A stretch of DNA of 64,000 bases from Flectobacillus major DSM 103 (GTDB lineage Bacteria > Bacteroidota > Bacteroidia > Cytophagales > Spirosomataceae), in the NCBI RefSeq assembly GCF_000427405.1, contig NZ_KE386491.1, forward strand, positions 789,001-853,000, in the 5' to 3' direction. This document shows positions 53,255 through 62,185 of the stretch, piece after piece. The notes beneath the pieces were generated by a model that was not told the DNA's origin, did not search any database, and worked only from the letters and a program-made list of their open reading frames with translations. Position numbers and translations under genes: made by a program. How positions within the stretch are numbered: position 1 is the stretch's first letter; each line of letters opens with the position of its first letter.

Positions 53255-56200
53255 ATGAACAAAAAGCTACTAATGAGTTTTGTTTTGGTGTTGTCGCTAG
53301 TATTTAGCGTATTTGCACAAGACAAAACGGTTACAGGAAAGGTCACTTCTTCTGAGGATGGTGCTTCACTTCCGGGGGTAAGTATTTTAGTAAAAGGAAC
53401 AAGTAGAGGTACAGTTACCGACAAAGACGGTAAATTTTCTATTGCTGTAAATGGGGGAGCTGCTACTCTTGTAATTACTTCGGTAGGTTTTATGAAAACT
53501 GAAGTACCTGTTAATGGCAAAAGTGTAATCAATATTGCTTTGGCTCAAGACGCACAGATGCTGAACGAAGTAATGATTGTAGGTTACGGAACAGTAAATA
53601 AATCAACGCACGTAGGTTCTTCGGCACAAATTAAATCGGCCGATATTGAAAAACGCCCTATTTCAAACGTAATGAGCTCGTTAGTAGGTTCTGCTCCGGG
53701 TGTTCAAGCTACATTGGCGGGTGGTGCTCCAGGTTCTGAGCCTGAAATTCGTGTAAGAGGTTTTGGATCTATTACAGGTTCAAACTCGGCTTTGTATGTG
53801 GTAGATGGTGTACCATTTAACTCATCGACTTCTACATTGAACCCTGAAGATATCGAATCTATTTCGGTATTGAAAGACGCTTCAACAACAGCCATTTATG
53901 GGTCAAGAGGTGCCAATGGTGTAATCATGATTACAACCAAAAAAGGAAAAGAAGGCCGTAATGGCTTTAGCGTTAGTGCTTCGGCAGGTGTTATTTCAAG
54001 AGGTTTGCCAGAATATGAAACCGTAACAGCTCAGCAGTATTATCCTTTGATGTGGGAAGTATATCGCAATAGTTTGGCGTATGGTTCATTGAAAGTACCT
54101 TTGGCCGATGCAAGTAGCATTGCGTCTGGGCTTACGACTAGTTATGGTGGACGATCTTACACAGGTATTGCTGATTTGTTGGGCTATAATCCCTTTAATG
54201 TTGCTAAAAATCAGGTTGTTGATGTAAACGGTGTACTCAATCCAAATGCTAAATTGTTGTATCCTGAAGATTTGAATTGGGCTGATGCAGTACAACGTGG
54301 AGGAAAAAGTAGAAGAAACTATACGATTTCTTATGATGGTGGTACTTCTAAATCTGACTATTTTGTATCGTTGGGTTATACCAAAGAAGAAGGGTATTTG
54401 TTGAAGTCTGATTTTGAGCGTATTACAGGTCGTATGAGCGTAAATACACAGGCTACAAAATGGTTGAAAACAGGTTTGAATATGAGTGGTACTTATAGCC
54501 GTTCTAATGTAGACGCTGGTTCTGATGGTGGTACTTCGTTTATCAACCCATTCTATATTTCTCGTTTTATGGCTCCGATTTACCCAGTTTATAAGCACAA
54601 TGCTACAACAGGAGAATATATCTTAGATGCCAATGGTAACAAAGTGTACGATATGGGCGATACTAGACCAAACGCTAGTGGCCGTCATACTATTTGGGAA
54701 AACGAATTGAATGACCGTAAGCAAATTCGTGGTGTATTGGGTGCTCGTACTTATGCAACTATTACTATTTTGCCAAGCTTGAAAGCTACAACCAACTTGA
54801 GCTTTGATTTACAAGATACTCATTACCGTACTTACGATAACCCGATTCTTGGTGATGGTGCTCCTGCTGGACGTGCCAACCACTATTTGTATCGTACAAC
54901 AAGCTCAACTTGGAACCAATTATTAGAATATGATAAAACATTTGGCAAACACCACCTTAATGTATTAGGAGGTCATGAAAACTATTCATACAAATACAAC
55001 TACCTAACTGGTGGTCGCTCGGGTATTATTGTTGATGGTATTACTGAATTGCAAAATTTTGCAACAGTATTAAATGTATCATCGTATGAAGATAACTATA
55101 CTGTAGAAAGTTTCTTTAGCCGTGCCAGCTACGATTTCGATAAAAAATATATTTTGAATGCTTCTCTAAGAAGAGACGGTAACTCTCGTTTTGCTCCAGG
55201 TGTTCGTTGGGCTAATTTCTGGTCGTTAGGTGGTGCTTATAATATCGAGAAAGAAGATTTCTTCAATGTACCAGCTATTGACTTACTGAAACTAAGAACT
55301 TCTTATGGTGTTGTGGGTAGCGATGGTATTCAAACAAGTAGTGGTGCTTCTAACTACTATCCATACCAAGCATTATATACACTAGGAAGAAACAACAATG
55401 CTGAGCCAGGTTTTACTCAATCTACTATTGCTAACGAAGGGCTTACTTGGGAAACAGCCAACAACTTCGACATTGGTATTGATTTTAGCTTATTCAAAGG
55501 TAAACTTTCAGGTAGTTTGGAATACTTCAATCGTGAAACTTCTGGTTTGATTTTCAACGTTCCGTTGGCATTGTCAAATGGTGGTACTACCGCAGGTGGA
55601 TTTACGGTTTACAAAAACATTGGTAACCTTTACAACAGAGGGGTTGAATTACAATTGACAGGTGATATCGTAAGAAAAGGTAATTTTGCTTATACAGCCA
55701 CTTTGAACTTGACATCGTTCAAAAACCAAATTACTAAAATGCCAGATAATCAGGCATTGATCCAAAATGGTACAAAAGGTTATAGTGTAGGTCATTCTAT
55801 CTATGATTTTTATATGCGTGAATTCTACGGTGTAGACAAAGAAACGGGTAACGCTCTTTACAGAACAAATACTTTAACTACTAATGCCAAAGTAATTGGT
55901 TCAGATACTTTGACCTCTATTATCTCTGAAGCCAACTACCGTTATACTGGTTATTCTTCTATTCCAGATTTCTACGGTTCAATGAATCATAATTTATCGT
56001 ACAAAAACTTCTCATTGGGTGTTCAATTTACTTTCCAAGTAGGTGGTAAAGTATATGATGGAGCTTATGCTTCATTGATGCACGGTGGTACTTATGGTAC
56101 AGCAATGCACGTAGATGCCTTTAACCGTTGGCAAGCACCAGGTGATGTTACTTCTGTACCTCGTTTTGACAATGGTAACATTGTTAACCAAACAGGAGCA

Positions 56201-56446
56201 AGTACTCGCTACTTAACAAACGCATCTTATTTACAATTAAATAATGTTACGCTAAATTATAAGTTACCATCAGCATTAGCTGTAGCCATTGGGGCAAAAG
56301 ATGCTAGTATTTATTTTGCTGGTGAAAACTTAGCTCTTTTATCTGCTAGAAAAGGTATGAACGTATCGGGTTCATTCAATGGTACTGTAGATAATACTTA
56401 TAACTTCAACAGAGTATTGTCGATTGGAGCAAAAGTTAAATTTTAA
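53255..56446 (+). CDS. SusC/RagA-type TonB-dependent outer-membrane transporter 3
   Basis: A 1063-aa protein: signal peptide 1-21 (ending Val-Phe-Ala-Gln), regulatory-like domain about 23-100, TonB-box region Val-Met-Ile-Val-Gly-Tyr-Gly-Thr, plug with Ile-Arg-Val-Arg-Gly-Phe-Gly-Ser and Thr-Thr-Ala-Ile-Tyr-Gly-Ser-Arg-Gly, barrel ending Gly-Ala-Lys-Val-Lys-Phe. The barrel differs clearly from SusC-1 and SusC-2, so another substrate is likely. The ATG at 53255 starts the signal peptide; the frame stays open to a TTG at 53210. SusD-3 follows 27 bp later. Confidence 0.95.
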   Translation: MNKKLLMSFVLVLSLVFSVFAQDKTVTGKVTSSEDGASLPGVSILVKGTSRGTVTDKDGKFSIAVNGGAATLVITSVGFMKTEVPVNGKSVINIALAQDAQMLNEVMIVGYGTVNKSTHVGSSAQIKSADIEKRPISNVMSSLVGSAPGVQATLAGGAPGSEPEIRVRGFGSITGSNSALYVVDGVPFNSSTSTLNPEDIESISVLKDASTTAIYGSRGANGVIMITTKKGKEGRNGFSVSASAGVISRGLPEYETVTAQQYYPLMWEVYRNSLAYGSLKVPLADASSIASGLTTSYGGRSYTGIADLLGYNPFNVAKNQVVDVNGVLNPNAKLLYPEDLNWADAVQRGGKSRRNYTISYDGGTSKSDYFVSLGYTKEEGYLLKSDFERITGRMSVNTQATKWLKTGLNMSGTYSRSNVDAGSDGGTSFINPFYISRFMAPIYPVYKHNATTGEYILDANGNKVYDMGDTRPNASGRHTIWENELNDRKQIRGVLGARTYATITILPSLKATTNLSFDLQDTHYRTYDNPILGDGAPAGRANHYLYRTTSSTWNQLLEYDKTFGKHHLNVLGGHENYSYKYNYLTGGRSGIIVDGITELQNFATVLNVSSYEDNYTVESFFSRASYDFDKKYILNASLRRDGNSRFAPGVRWANFWSLGGAYNIEKEDFFNVPAIDLLKLRTSYGVVGSDGIQTSSGASNYYPYQALYTLGRNNNAEPGFTQSTIANEGLTWETANNFDIGIDFSLFKGKLSGSLEYFNRETSGLIFNVPLALSNGGTTAGGFTVYKNIGNLYNRGVELQLTGDIVRKGNFAYTATLNLTSFKNQITKMPDNQALIQNGTKGYSVGHSIYDFYMREFYGVDKETGNALYRTNTLTTNAKVIGSDTLTSIISEANYRYTGYSSIPDFYGSMNHNLSYKNFSLGVQFTFQVGGKVYDGAYASLMHGGTYGTAMHVDAFNRWQAPGDVTSVPRFDNGNIVNQTGASTRYLTNASYLQLNNVTLNYKLPSALAVAIGAKDASIYFAGENLALLSARKGMNVSGSFNGTVDNTYNFNRVLSIGAKVKF

Positions 56447-56473
56447 TTTGGTAAAGATTCAAATTCAAAAAAG

Positions 56474-57964
56474 ATGAAAAATATTATTAAAAAAGGAATA
56501 TTCGGACTTTTGGCAGTGGTGTCGCTATCTGCCTGCGAAGCGGATTATCTTGAAACAGCACCAACCAACCAAGTGGCTACGGTAGATGCTTTCAGAACAA
56601 CCAAAAATGCTTGGGCTGCATTGAATGGTATCCACAGATTGATGTATTCTCAGATTTTTTCTGTTCAGGCTCAAGGTGGTCAATCAGGAAATATGTTATA
56701 TACCGATATTCTGGGCGAAGACCTCGTGTTTCCTAACGTATCAAATTCATGGCTACGTTCAGAGTACCAGTGGATAACTCATAGAAACCCAACCAGTTCT
56801 ATTTGTTTTTATAGCTATACATATTATTATGTGATTATTAGTAACGCCAACATGGTTATTGCTAATATCGACAAAGCAGAAGGGCCAGATGCCGACAAGA
56901 AAGCTATCAAAGCTGAAGCCTTGACATACAGAGCTTGGGCGTATTTCCAAATGGTACAATTGTTTGGCGAAAGATTTGTCGCAGGTGCTGCAAACAGTTC
57001 ATTGGGTGTACCATTGGTACTTGAGCCAGGAACTACCGCTCGTGCTCGTAATACTGTAGCAGAGGTATATACACAAGTAAATACCGACTTGAACGATGCT
57101 ATTTCATTGTTTACTGGATATACTCGCTTAGATAAGTCTCACTTTGACATTAGTGTTGCTAAAGGTATCAAGGCTCGTGTAGCTTTAACACAACAAGATT
57201 ATGCAACGGCTGCCCAGATGGCCAAAGAAGCAAGGGCTTCATTTAGCTTGATGGCCAACGAAGATTACTTGACAGGATTCAATAATTATAGTAACAAAGA
57301 ATGGATGTGGGCCTCACGTATTGTAGCAGACCAAACCAACTATTTCTATTCATTCTTTGCTTATATGTCTATCAACTACAACTCAACAGCGATTCGTTCA
57401 ACGCCAAAAGTAATGTTCTCGGTATTGTACGATAAAATATCTAATACAGATATTCGTAAAAAGCTTTGGGACCCAACAGGAACAAACACTACCGATTTTC
57501 CTTTGCCAGCATCAACGTTCCAACGTTACAAATACCTCTCAAAGAAATTCAAAGTAGCTGATGCTTCATTGAGTATAGGAGATGTTCCTTATATGAGAGC
57601 AGCCGAGATGTATTTGATTGAGGCAGAAGCTTTGGCACGTCAAGGAAACAATGCCGCCGCCGCAGATGTATTGTACACATTGGCAGTAAACCGTGATTCA
57701 AAATATACCAAATCTACTAATACAGGTGCTGCTTTGATTGAAGAAATCATGACACAACGCCGAATCGAGCTTTGGGGTGAAGGTTTCCGCTTTTATGACT
57801 TGAAAAGAACAAACAGCCCATTAAATCGTAATGGAGGAAACCACAACGCATCGTATGTAAATGGTGTATTTGATGTTCCTGCAAATGATATCAGATGGCA
57901 GTTTTTGATTCCTCAAGATGAGATTAACAACTCAAATGGTTTAGTGAAACAAAACCCTCAATAA
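56474..57964 (+). CDS. SusD/RagB-type outer-membrane lipoprotein 3
   Basis: A 496-aa surface lipoprotein paired with SusC-3. The lipobox ends at Cys21 (Leu-Ser-Ala-Cys-Glu). TPR-like segments include Ala-Glu-Ala-Leu-Thr-Tyr-Arg-Ala-Trp-Ala-Tyr near residue 148 and Met-Arg-Ala-Ala-Glu-Met-Tyr-Leu-Ile-Glu-Ala-Glu near 375, with the C-terminal Arg-Arg-Ile-Glu-Leu-Trp-Gly-Glu-Gly motif. It diverges from SusD-1 and SusD-2 in the same way as its SusC partner does. A 16-bp hairpin follows. Confidence 0.94.
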   Translation: MKNIIKKGIFGLLAVVSLSACEADYLETAPTNQVATVDAFRTTKNAWAALNGIHRLMYSQIFSVQAQGGQSGNMLYTDILGEDLVFPNVSNSWLRSEYQWITHRNPTSSICFYSYTYYYVIISNANMVIANIDKAEGPDADKKAIKAEALTYRAWAYFQMVQLFGERFVAGAANSSLGVPLVLEPGTTARARNTVAEVYTQVNTDLNDAISLFTGYTRLDKSHFDISVAKGIKARVALTQQDYATAAQMAKEARASFSLMANEDYLTGFNNYSNKEWMWASRIVADQTNYFYSFFAYMSINYNSTAIRSTPKVMFSVLYDKISNTDIRKKLWDPTGTNTTDFPLPASTFQRYKYLSKKFKVADASLSIGDVPYMRAAEMYLIEAEALARQGNNAAAADVLYTLAVNRDSKYTKSTNTGAALIEEIMTQRRIELWGEGFRFYDLKRTNSPLNRNGGNHNASYVNGVFDVPANDIRWQFLIPQDEINNSNGLVKQNPQ

Positions 57965-58020
57965 CTTAGTATAAGTAAAAGATAAAGCTTTTTATATTTG
58001 AAAAAAGCCTATCTTCATTG

Positions 58021-58056
58021 AAAAGTCGGTATCGAATATTTCGATACCGACTTTTT
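58021..58056 (+). terminator. Terminator of SusCD pair 3
   Basis: A perfect 16-bp stem (58021-58036 with 58040-58055), loop TAT, then T. It shares the GGTATCGAA / TTCGATACC core with the pair 2 terminator. Confidence 0.93.
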
Positions 58057-58448
58057 GTTTGATACCAGCAATGATATTGTCTAGGTCTATCCTAATTCTG
58101 AAAATACTTTGCTACTAAAGATATTACATTCTAACTTTTTGCATGAATAGCTCCTTAATTGATAAGCCTCATCAAAGTATGTTCACTTGACTACCTTATG
58201 AATCACAACATACTTGGAATGACTCATGTTTGATTTTTGTAGTATTCCGCTAAATAGTTTTTAGAAAGACACGTCTATTGATCGCTTATCGAGATACGGG
58301 TATGTCAGCGGTTAGCTTTTTATCTATAACACCAAACCCTAATGTACGCTACAACTCCTCTTTGCCTCACAACCTTTTATGTGGTCTGGATTGGGAATCT
58401 GTGAAAAAACCAGTATTTTGCCCTATCAATTAAAACAAACTATCATTT
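58057..58448 (+). other. Intergenic region upstream of the DPP IV gene
   Basis: Contains a 9-bp inverted repeat AAGTATGTT (58175-58183) / AACATACTT (58207-58215) with a 23-nt loop, possibly an operator or leader hairpin. Box A and box B of the SusC genes are not present. No coding sequence was seen. Confidence 0.35.
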
Positions 58449-60629
58449 ATGAAAACAAACATGAAGCATCAGCTTATACCTTTTCTTCTGTATATGCTGA
58501 TATCCTTTTCACCATTTGCCCAAAAAATTACATGGAATACCGATGGTGGTAGCTACACTACTTTAGAAGCTGGTCAGGTAGTAAGCGTTAATCCGCTTTC
58601 AGGTCAAAAAACCGTTTTGGTATCTAAAGAACTTTTAAAACCCTCTAATTCCTCAGAAAGCCTTAAACTAAGAAGTTATTCTTTTTCATCAGACAAAAAC
58701 CAGGTTTTGCTTTATACCAACACCAAAAAAGTATGGCGTTTAGATACCAAAGGCGACTACTGGGTGCTTAATTTGGCTACCAAACAACTTACCCAATTGG
58801 GTAAAAAATTCCCAGCTTCTACCTTAATGTTTGCCAAGCTATCGCCCGATGGCTCAAAAGTGGCTTATGTACAACAAAACAACATTTATGTAGAAGATAT
58901 TGCTACCAATACTATTATACCTCTTACTACCGATGGCACTACCAAGCTTATTAATGGTACTTTTGATTGGGCTTATGAAGAAGAGTTTTTTTGTAGAGAT
59001 GGCTTTCGCTGGAGTCCCGACGGGAAGTCTATTGCTTATTGGCAGATAGATGCCAATACAATTAAAGATTTTTATATGATTAATAATACCGATTCGGAAT
59101 ATTCAAAAATTGTACCTGTTGAATATCCTAAAGTTGGACAAACGCCGTCGGCTTGTAGAATTGGCGTAGTAGCTTTGGCTACTCAGCAAACTACTTGGTT
59201 GAAAGTTCCGGGAGAAATCAATAATAATTATATTCCTAAAATGGAGTGGATTCCCAATTCAAATGATGTGATTTTGGAACAACTGTCTCGTAAACAAAAC
59301 GAAGCGAAGCTTTTTGTTTGTCAGGCTCAAACAGGCGAAGCAAAAGTGATTTTTTCGGAAACAGACGAAGCTTGGGTTGAGTTTAATAACAGAGGAGGCG
59401 AGGCTATAGGCTGGGACTGGCTCAACAACGGTAAAGAGTTTTTGTGGGTATCTGAAAAAGATGGCTGGAATCATTTGTATCGTATTGGCCTTGATGGAAA
59501 AGCGAAATTATTGACCATCGGTAACTACGATGTTATAGATGTTTTGAGCTACAACGAAGCCGAAAATATCGTGTATTTCACCGCTTCGCCCGATAATGCC
59601 AGACAGCAATATTTGTACAAAACCACTTTGGACGGCAAAGGTAAATTGGAGAGAGTTACGCCAAAAGAACAAAGCGGAACACATAACTACCAGATTTCGC
59701 CAAATCAAAAACTAGCTTTTCATTCGTACAATAGTACCGAAGTAAGCCCTATCAACGAAGTAGTGAGCTTGCCTGCTCATAAGGCTATCAACGAACAGGA
59801 AAGTATTGTAGCTAAGCTAACAAAAAACAAACCTTCCAAACGCAAAGTAGAATTTTTTGATATTAAAACAGCCGATAATATTACGCTAAGTGCATGGATG
59901 GTAAAGCCCGCCAACTTTGATTCGACCAAGAAATACCCTATCGTATTTTATGTTTATACCGAACCTGCTGGAGCAACAACCAAAGATGAGTTTTATACAG
60001 GGTTCAATAATTTGTACTTAGGTGATATGGCCAAAGACGGTTATATCTATGCTTCGATAGACGGACGAGGAACGCCACTACCCAAAGGTAGAGCATGGCG
60101 TAAAGCGATTTATCGCAATATTGGTCAAATCAATATTCGTGACCAAGCTATGGGAGCAAAAGAGTTGTTGAAAAAATCATATATAGATACCTCTCGGGTT
60201 GCTGTTTGGGGATGGAGCGGAGGAGGCTCAACTACCCTCAATTTATTGTTCCAGTATCCAGAAATATACAAAACAGGAATTGCAATTGCAGCCGTAGGTA
60301 ACCAGCTTACCTACGACAATATTTATCAAGAAAGATATATGGGACTTCCTCAGGAAAATAAGGAAGATTTTATTAAAGGCTCGCCTGTTACTCATGCCAA
60401 AAACTTACAAGGGAATTTGTTGTATATTCATGGTACTGGCGACGACAATGTGCATTACCAAAATGCCGAAATGTTGGTCAACGAGCTTATCAAATACAAC
60501 AAACAGTTTCAGTTTATGCCTTATCCCAACCGTACACATAGTATCAGCGAAGGTGAAGGTACAGGTTTGCATTTGGCAACATTGTTTACTAATTATTTAA
60601 GAAAATATTGCCCACCAGGTGGAAAATAG
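58449..60629 (+). CDS. Secreted S9 family peptidase, dipeptidyl-peptidase IV type
   Basis: A 726-aa prolyl-type dipeptidase. Signal peptide about 1-24 (Phe-Ala-Gln), beta-propeller DPPIV_N domain about 90-450, and alpha/beta-hydrolase domain about 490-726. Asp-Trp-Ala-Tyr-Glu-Glu-Glu at 173-179 holds the double Glu that binds the substrate N-terminus in DPP IV. The triad is Ser590 (Gly-Trp-Ser-Gly-Gly-Gly), Asp665/666 (Gly-Asp-Asp-Asn-Val-His) and His697. It releases X-Pro or X-Ala dipeptides. It follows three SusCD pairs but has its own 480-bp upstream region and so probably its own promoter. Confidence 0.94.
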   Translation: MKTNMKHQLIPFLLYMLISFSPFAQKITWNTDGGSYTTLEAGQVVSVNPLSGQKTVLVSKELLKPSNSSESLKLRSYSFSSDKNQVLLYTNTKKVWRLDTKGDYWVLNLATKQLTQLGKKFPASTLMFAKLSPDGSKVAYVQQNNIYVEDIATNTIIPLTTDGTTKLINGTFDWAYEEEFFCRDGFRWSPDGKSIAYWQIDANTIKDFYMINNTDSEYSKIVPVEYPKVGQTPSACRIGVVALATQQTTWLKVPGEINNNYIPKMEWIPNSNDVILEQLSRKQNEAKLFVCQAQTGEAKVIFSETDEAWVEFNNRGGEAIGWDWLNNGKEFLWVSEKDGWNHLYRIGLDGKAKLLTIGNYDVIDVLSYNEAENIVYFTASPDNARQQYLYKTTLDGKGKLERVTPKEQSGTHNYQISPNQKLAFHSYNSTEVSPINEVVSLPAHKAINEQESIVAKLTKNKPSKRKVEFFDIKTADNITLSAWMVKPANFDSTKKYPIVFYVYTEPAGATTKDEFYTGFNNLYLGDMAKDGYIYASIDGRGTPLPKGRAWRKAIYRNIGQINIRDQAMGAKELLKKSYIDTSRVAVWGWSGGGSTTLNLLFQYPEIYKTGIAIAAVGNQLTYDNIYQERYMGLPQENKEDFIKGSPVTHAKNLQGNLLYIHGTGDDNVHYQNAEMLVNELIKYNKQFQFMPYPNRTHSISEGEGTGLHLATLFTNYLRKYCPPGGK

Positions 60630-61041
60630 GTGCTAAGCGTAAAGCAAAATTTTTTATGAAGGTGATAGCTTGTTCAATTAGCGGGCTATTACCTTTGTTT
60701 TTACCAAAAAACGATAGAATATTACAGTTCGTCGAAATTTTTACAGCAAGCCATTTTCATTGATTATGTTTGTAAAATGTCAAAGTCTTGGTTTATTGTA
60801 TAACAAGCCATCAATTCAGTATTACTATGCCCTCAAAAGTTGGATTGATTATTGCGAGGAGAAATAGTAAGGGAAAAAGAATAAATAGTAGAGAAACAAT
60901 CTAAGTATAGGTTGATATTTTAAGGGAAAGCTATCAATTAGTACAATTATCTCGGTGTTTGTTCTTGCAAGTAGCTTTAGGCCAATTCAAAGCTCATGAC
61001 CTTGAAGAATTACTGCAAAAAATACACAACTTCGCTGAAAA
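60630..61041 (+). other. Region before FIST operon with two short open frames
   Basis: A 33-codon frame runs from an ATG at 60766 to a TAG at 60865-60867 (Met-Phe-Val-Lys-Cys, ending Cys-Glu-Glu-Lys). A second open stretch of 44 codons without an ATG (60911 to a TGA at 61043-61045) ends Ile-His-Asn-Phe-Ala-Glu-Lys, and its stop overlaps the FIST start codon as ATGA. Together they may be the worn remains of a gene once coupled to the FIST gene. Confidence 0.25.
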
Positions 61042-62181
61042 ATGAAAATCCGTCAAATTGCTTATCGCTCGAATAATTGGGAAACCTTGCGGCAGGAAGA
61101 AGGTTTTTTACCTGAAAATGCACAAATCGTTCTTGCATTTGGAGAACGAAAATTACTAGAAAGTGTATCCTCTTATGCTTATCTTCGTTCGCAATTTCCG
61201 CAGGCTTCCATTGTAATTAATTCAACTTCGGGTGAAATCTTTGACGATGGCGTTTATGATGGTACAATCGTAGCAACAGCAATTGCTTTTGAGGCTACCA
61301 CTGTAAAAGCTGTACAAGTAGATATTGAAAGCCATGCTCAGAGCTTTGAAGTAGGTAAAAAAATTGCCGAAGCATTGATTGCACCAGATTTGACCAATAT
61401 CATGATTGTTTCGGATGGTGGGCGGGTCAATGGAAGTGGCTTGGTAGCTGCCCTCAATGAGAAAACACAATATAAAATACCTATTACTGGTGGATTGGCT
61501 GGCGACGATGCTCGCTTTGAAAAAACCTTGGTTGGGCTGAACCAAGAGCCACAAGAAGGCAAAATTGTAGGTATTGGCTTTTATGGAACATCGTTACAGA
61601 TTGGGCACGGTACAATGGGAGGATGGGATGTATTTGGCCCAGAAAGAGAAATTACAGAGTCATCTTATAACATACTGTATTCAATAGGCGACAAACCCGC
61701 TCTGGATTTGTATAAAGAATACCTTGGCAAATATGCCAAAGATTTACCGGGGGCAGCCTTGTTATTTCCGCTTTCGATGCGAATAGACACAGATTCTGAG
61801 CCTTTGGTAAGAACAATATTATCTATCGACGAAGAGACCAAAAGTATGACTTTTGCGGGCGAAATACCCAAGCATGCTTATATCAGATTTATGAAGGCCA
61901 ATTTCGATAATTTGATAGATGCTTCGTCGGAAGCAGCCGAAAGCTCGTTGAAAGCTTTGCCTCGTAATCCTGAATTAGCTATTTTGATTAGTTGTGTTGG
62001 TCGCAAACTGGTGCTAGGGTATCGTACAGAAGAAGAATTGGAAGTTGCCCGAGAAATTTTTGGCAACGAAACCGTTATTACTGGATTCTATTCTTACGGT
62101 GAAATTTCGCCCCTGAAAGCAGAAACCAAATGCGAATTACATAATCAAACTATGACCATAACGACTTTTATTGAGAATTGA
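61042..62181 (+). CDS. FIST N/C domain sensory protein
   Basis: A 379-aa soluble protein of the FIST family. The N-terminal FIST domain includes Asn-Ser-Thr-Ser-Gly-Glu-Ile, Gly-Gly-Leu-Ala-Gly-Asp-Asp and Gly-Ile-Gly-Phe-Tyr-Gly; the FIST C domain has Cys-Val-Gly-Arg and ends Phe-Tyr-Ser-Tyr-Gly-Glu-Ile-Ser. FIST domains are thought to bind small ligands, possibly amino acids, and feed signalling proteins. No membrane segment is seen. The kinase gene starts 4 bp after its stop (an in-frame TTG overlaps it), so the two are an operon and probably partners. Confidence 0.92.
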   Translation: MKIRQIAYRSNNWETLRQEEGFLPENAQIVLAFGERKLLESVSSYAYLRSQFPQASIVINSTSGEIFDDGVYDGTIVATAIAFEATTVKAVQVDIESHAQSFEVGKKIAEALIAPDLTNIMIVSDGGRVNGSGLVAALNEKTQYKIPITGGLAGDDARFEKTLVGLNQEPQEGKIVGIGFYGTSLQIGHGTMGGWDVFGPEREITESSYNILYSIGDKPALDLYKEYLGKYAKDLPGAALLFPLSMRIDTDSEPLVRTILSIDEETKSMTFAGEIPKHAYIRFMKANFDNLIDASSEAAESSLKALPRNPELAILISCVGRKLVLGYRTEEELEVAREIFGNETVITGFYSYGEISPLKAETKCELHNQTMTITTFIEN

Positions 62182-62185
62182 TTTT

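Noticed and set aside
54086-54598. 170-codon minus-strand frame inside SusC-3
   Set aside because: Antisense to the conserved plug and barrel coding sequence; no homology pattern.
41422-60630. The SusCD cluster considered as a mobile island
   Set aside because: No integrase, transposase, tRNA boundary or flanking direct repeat was seen, and composition looks like the neighbours.
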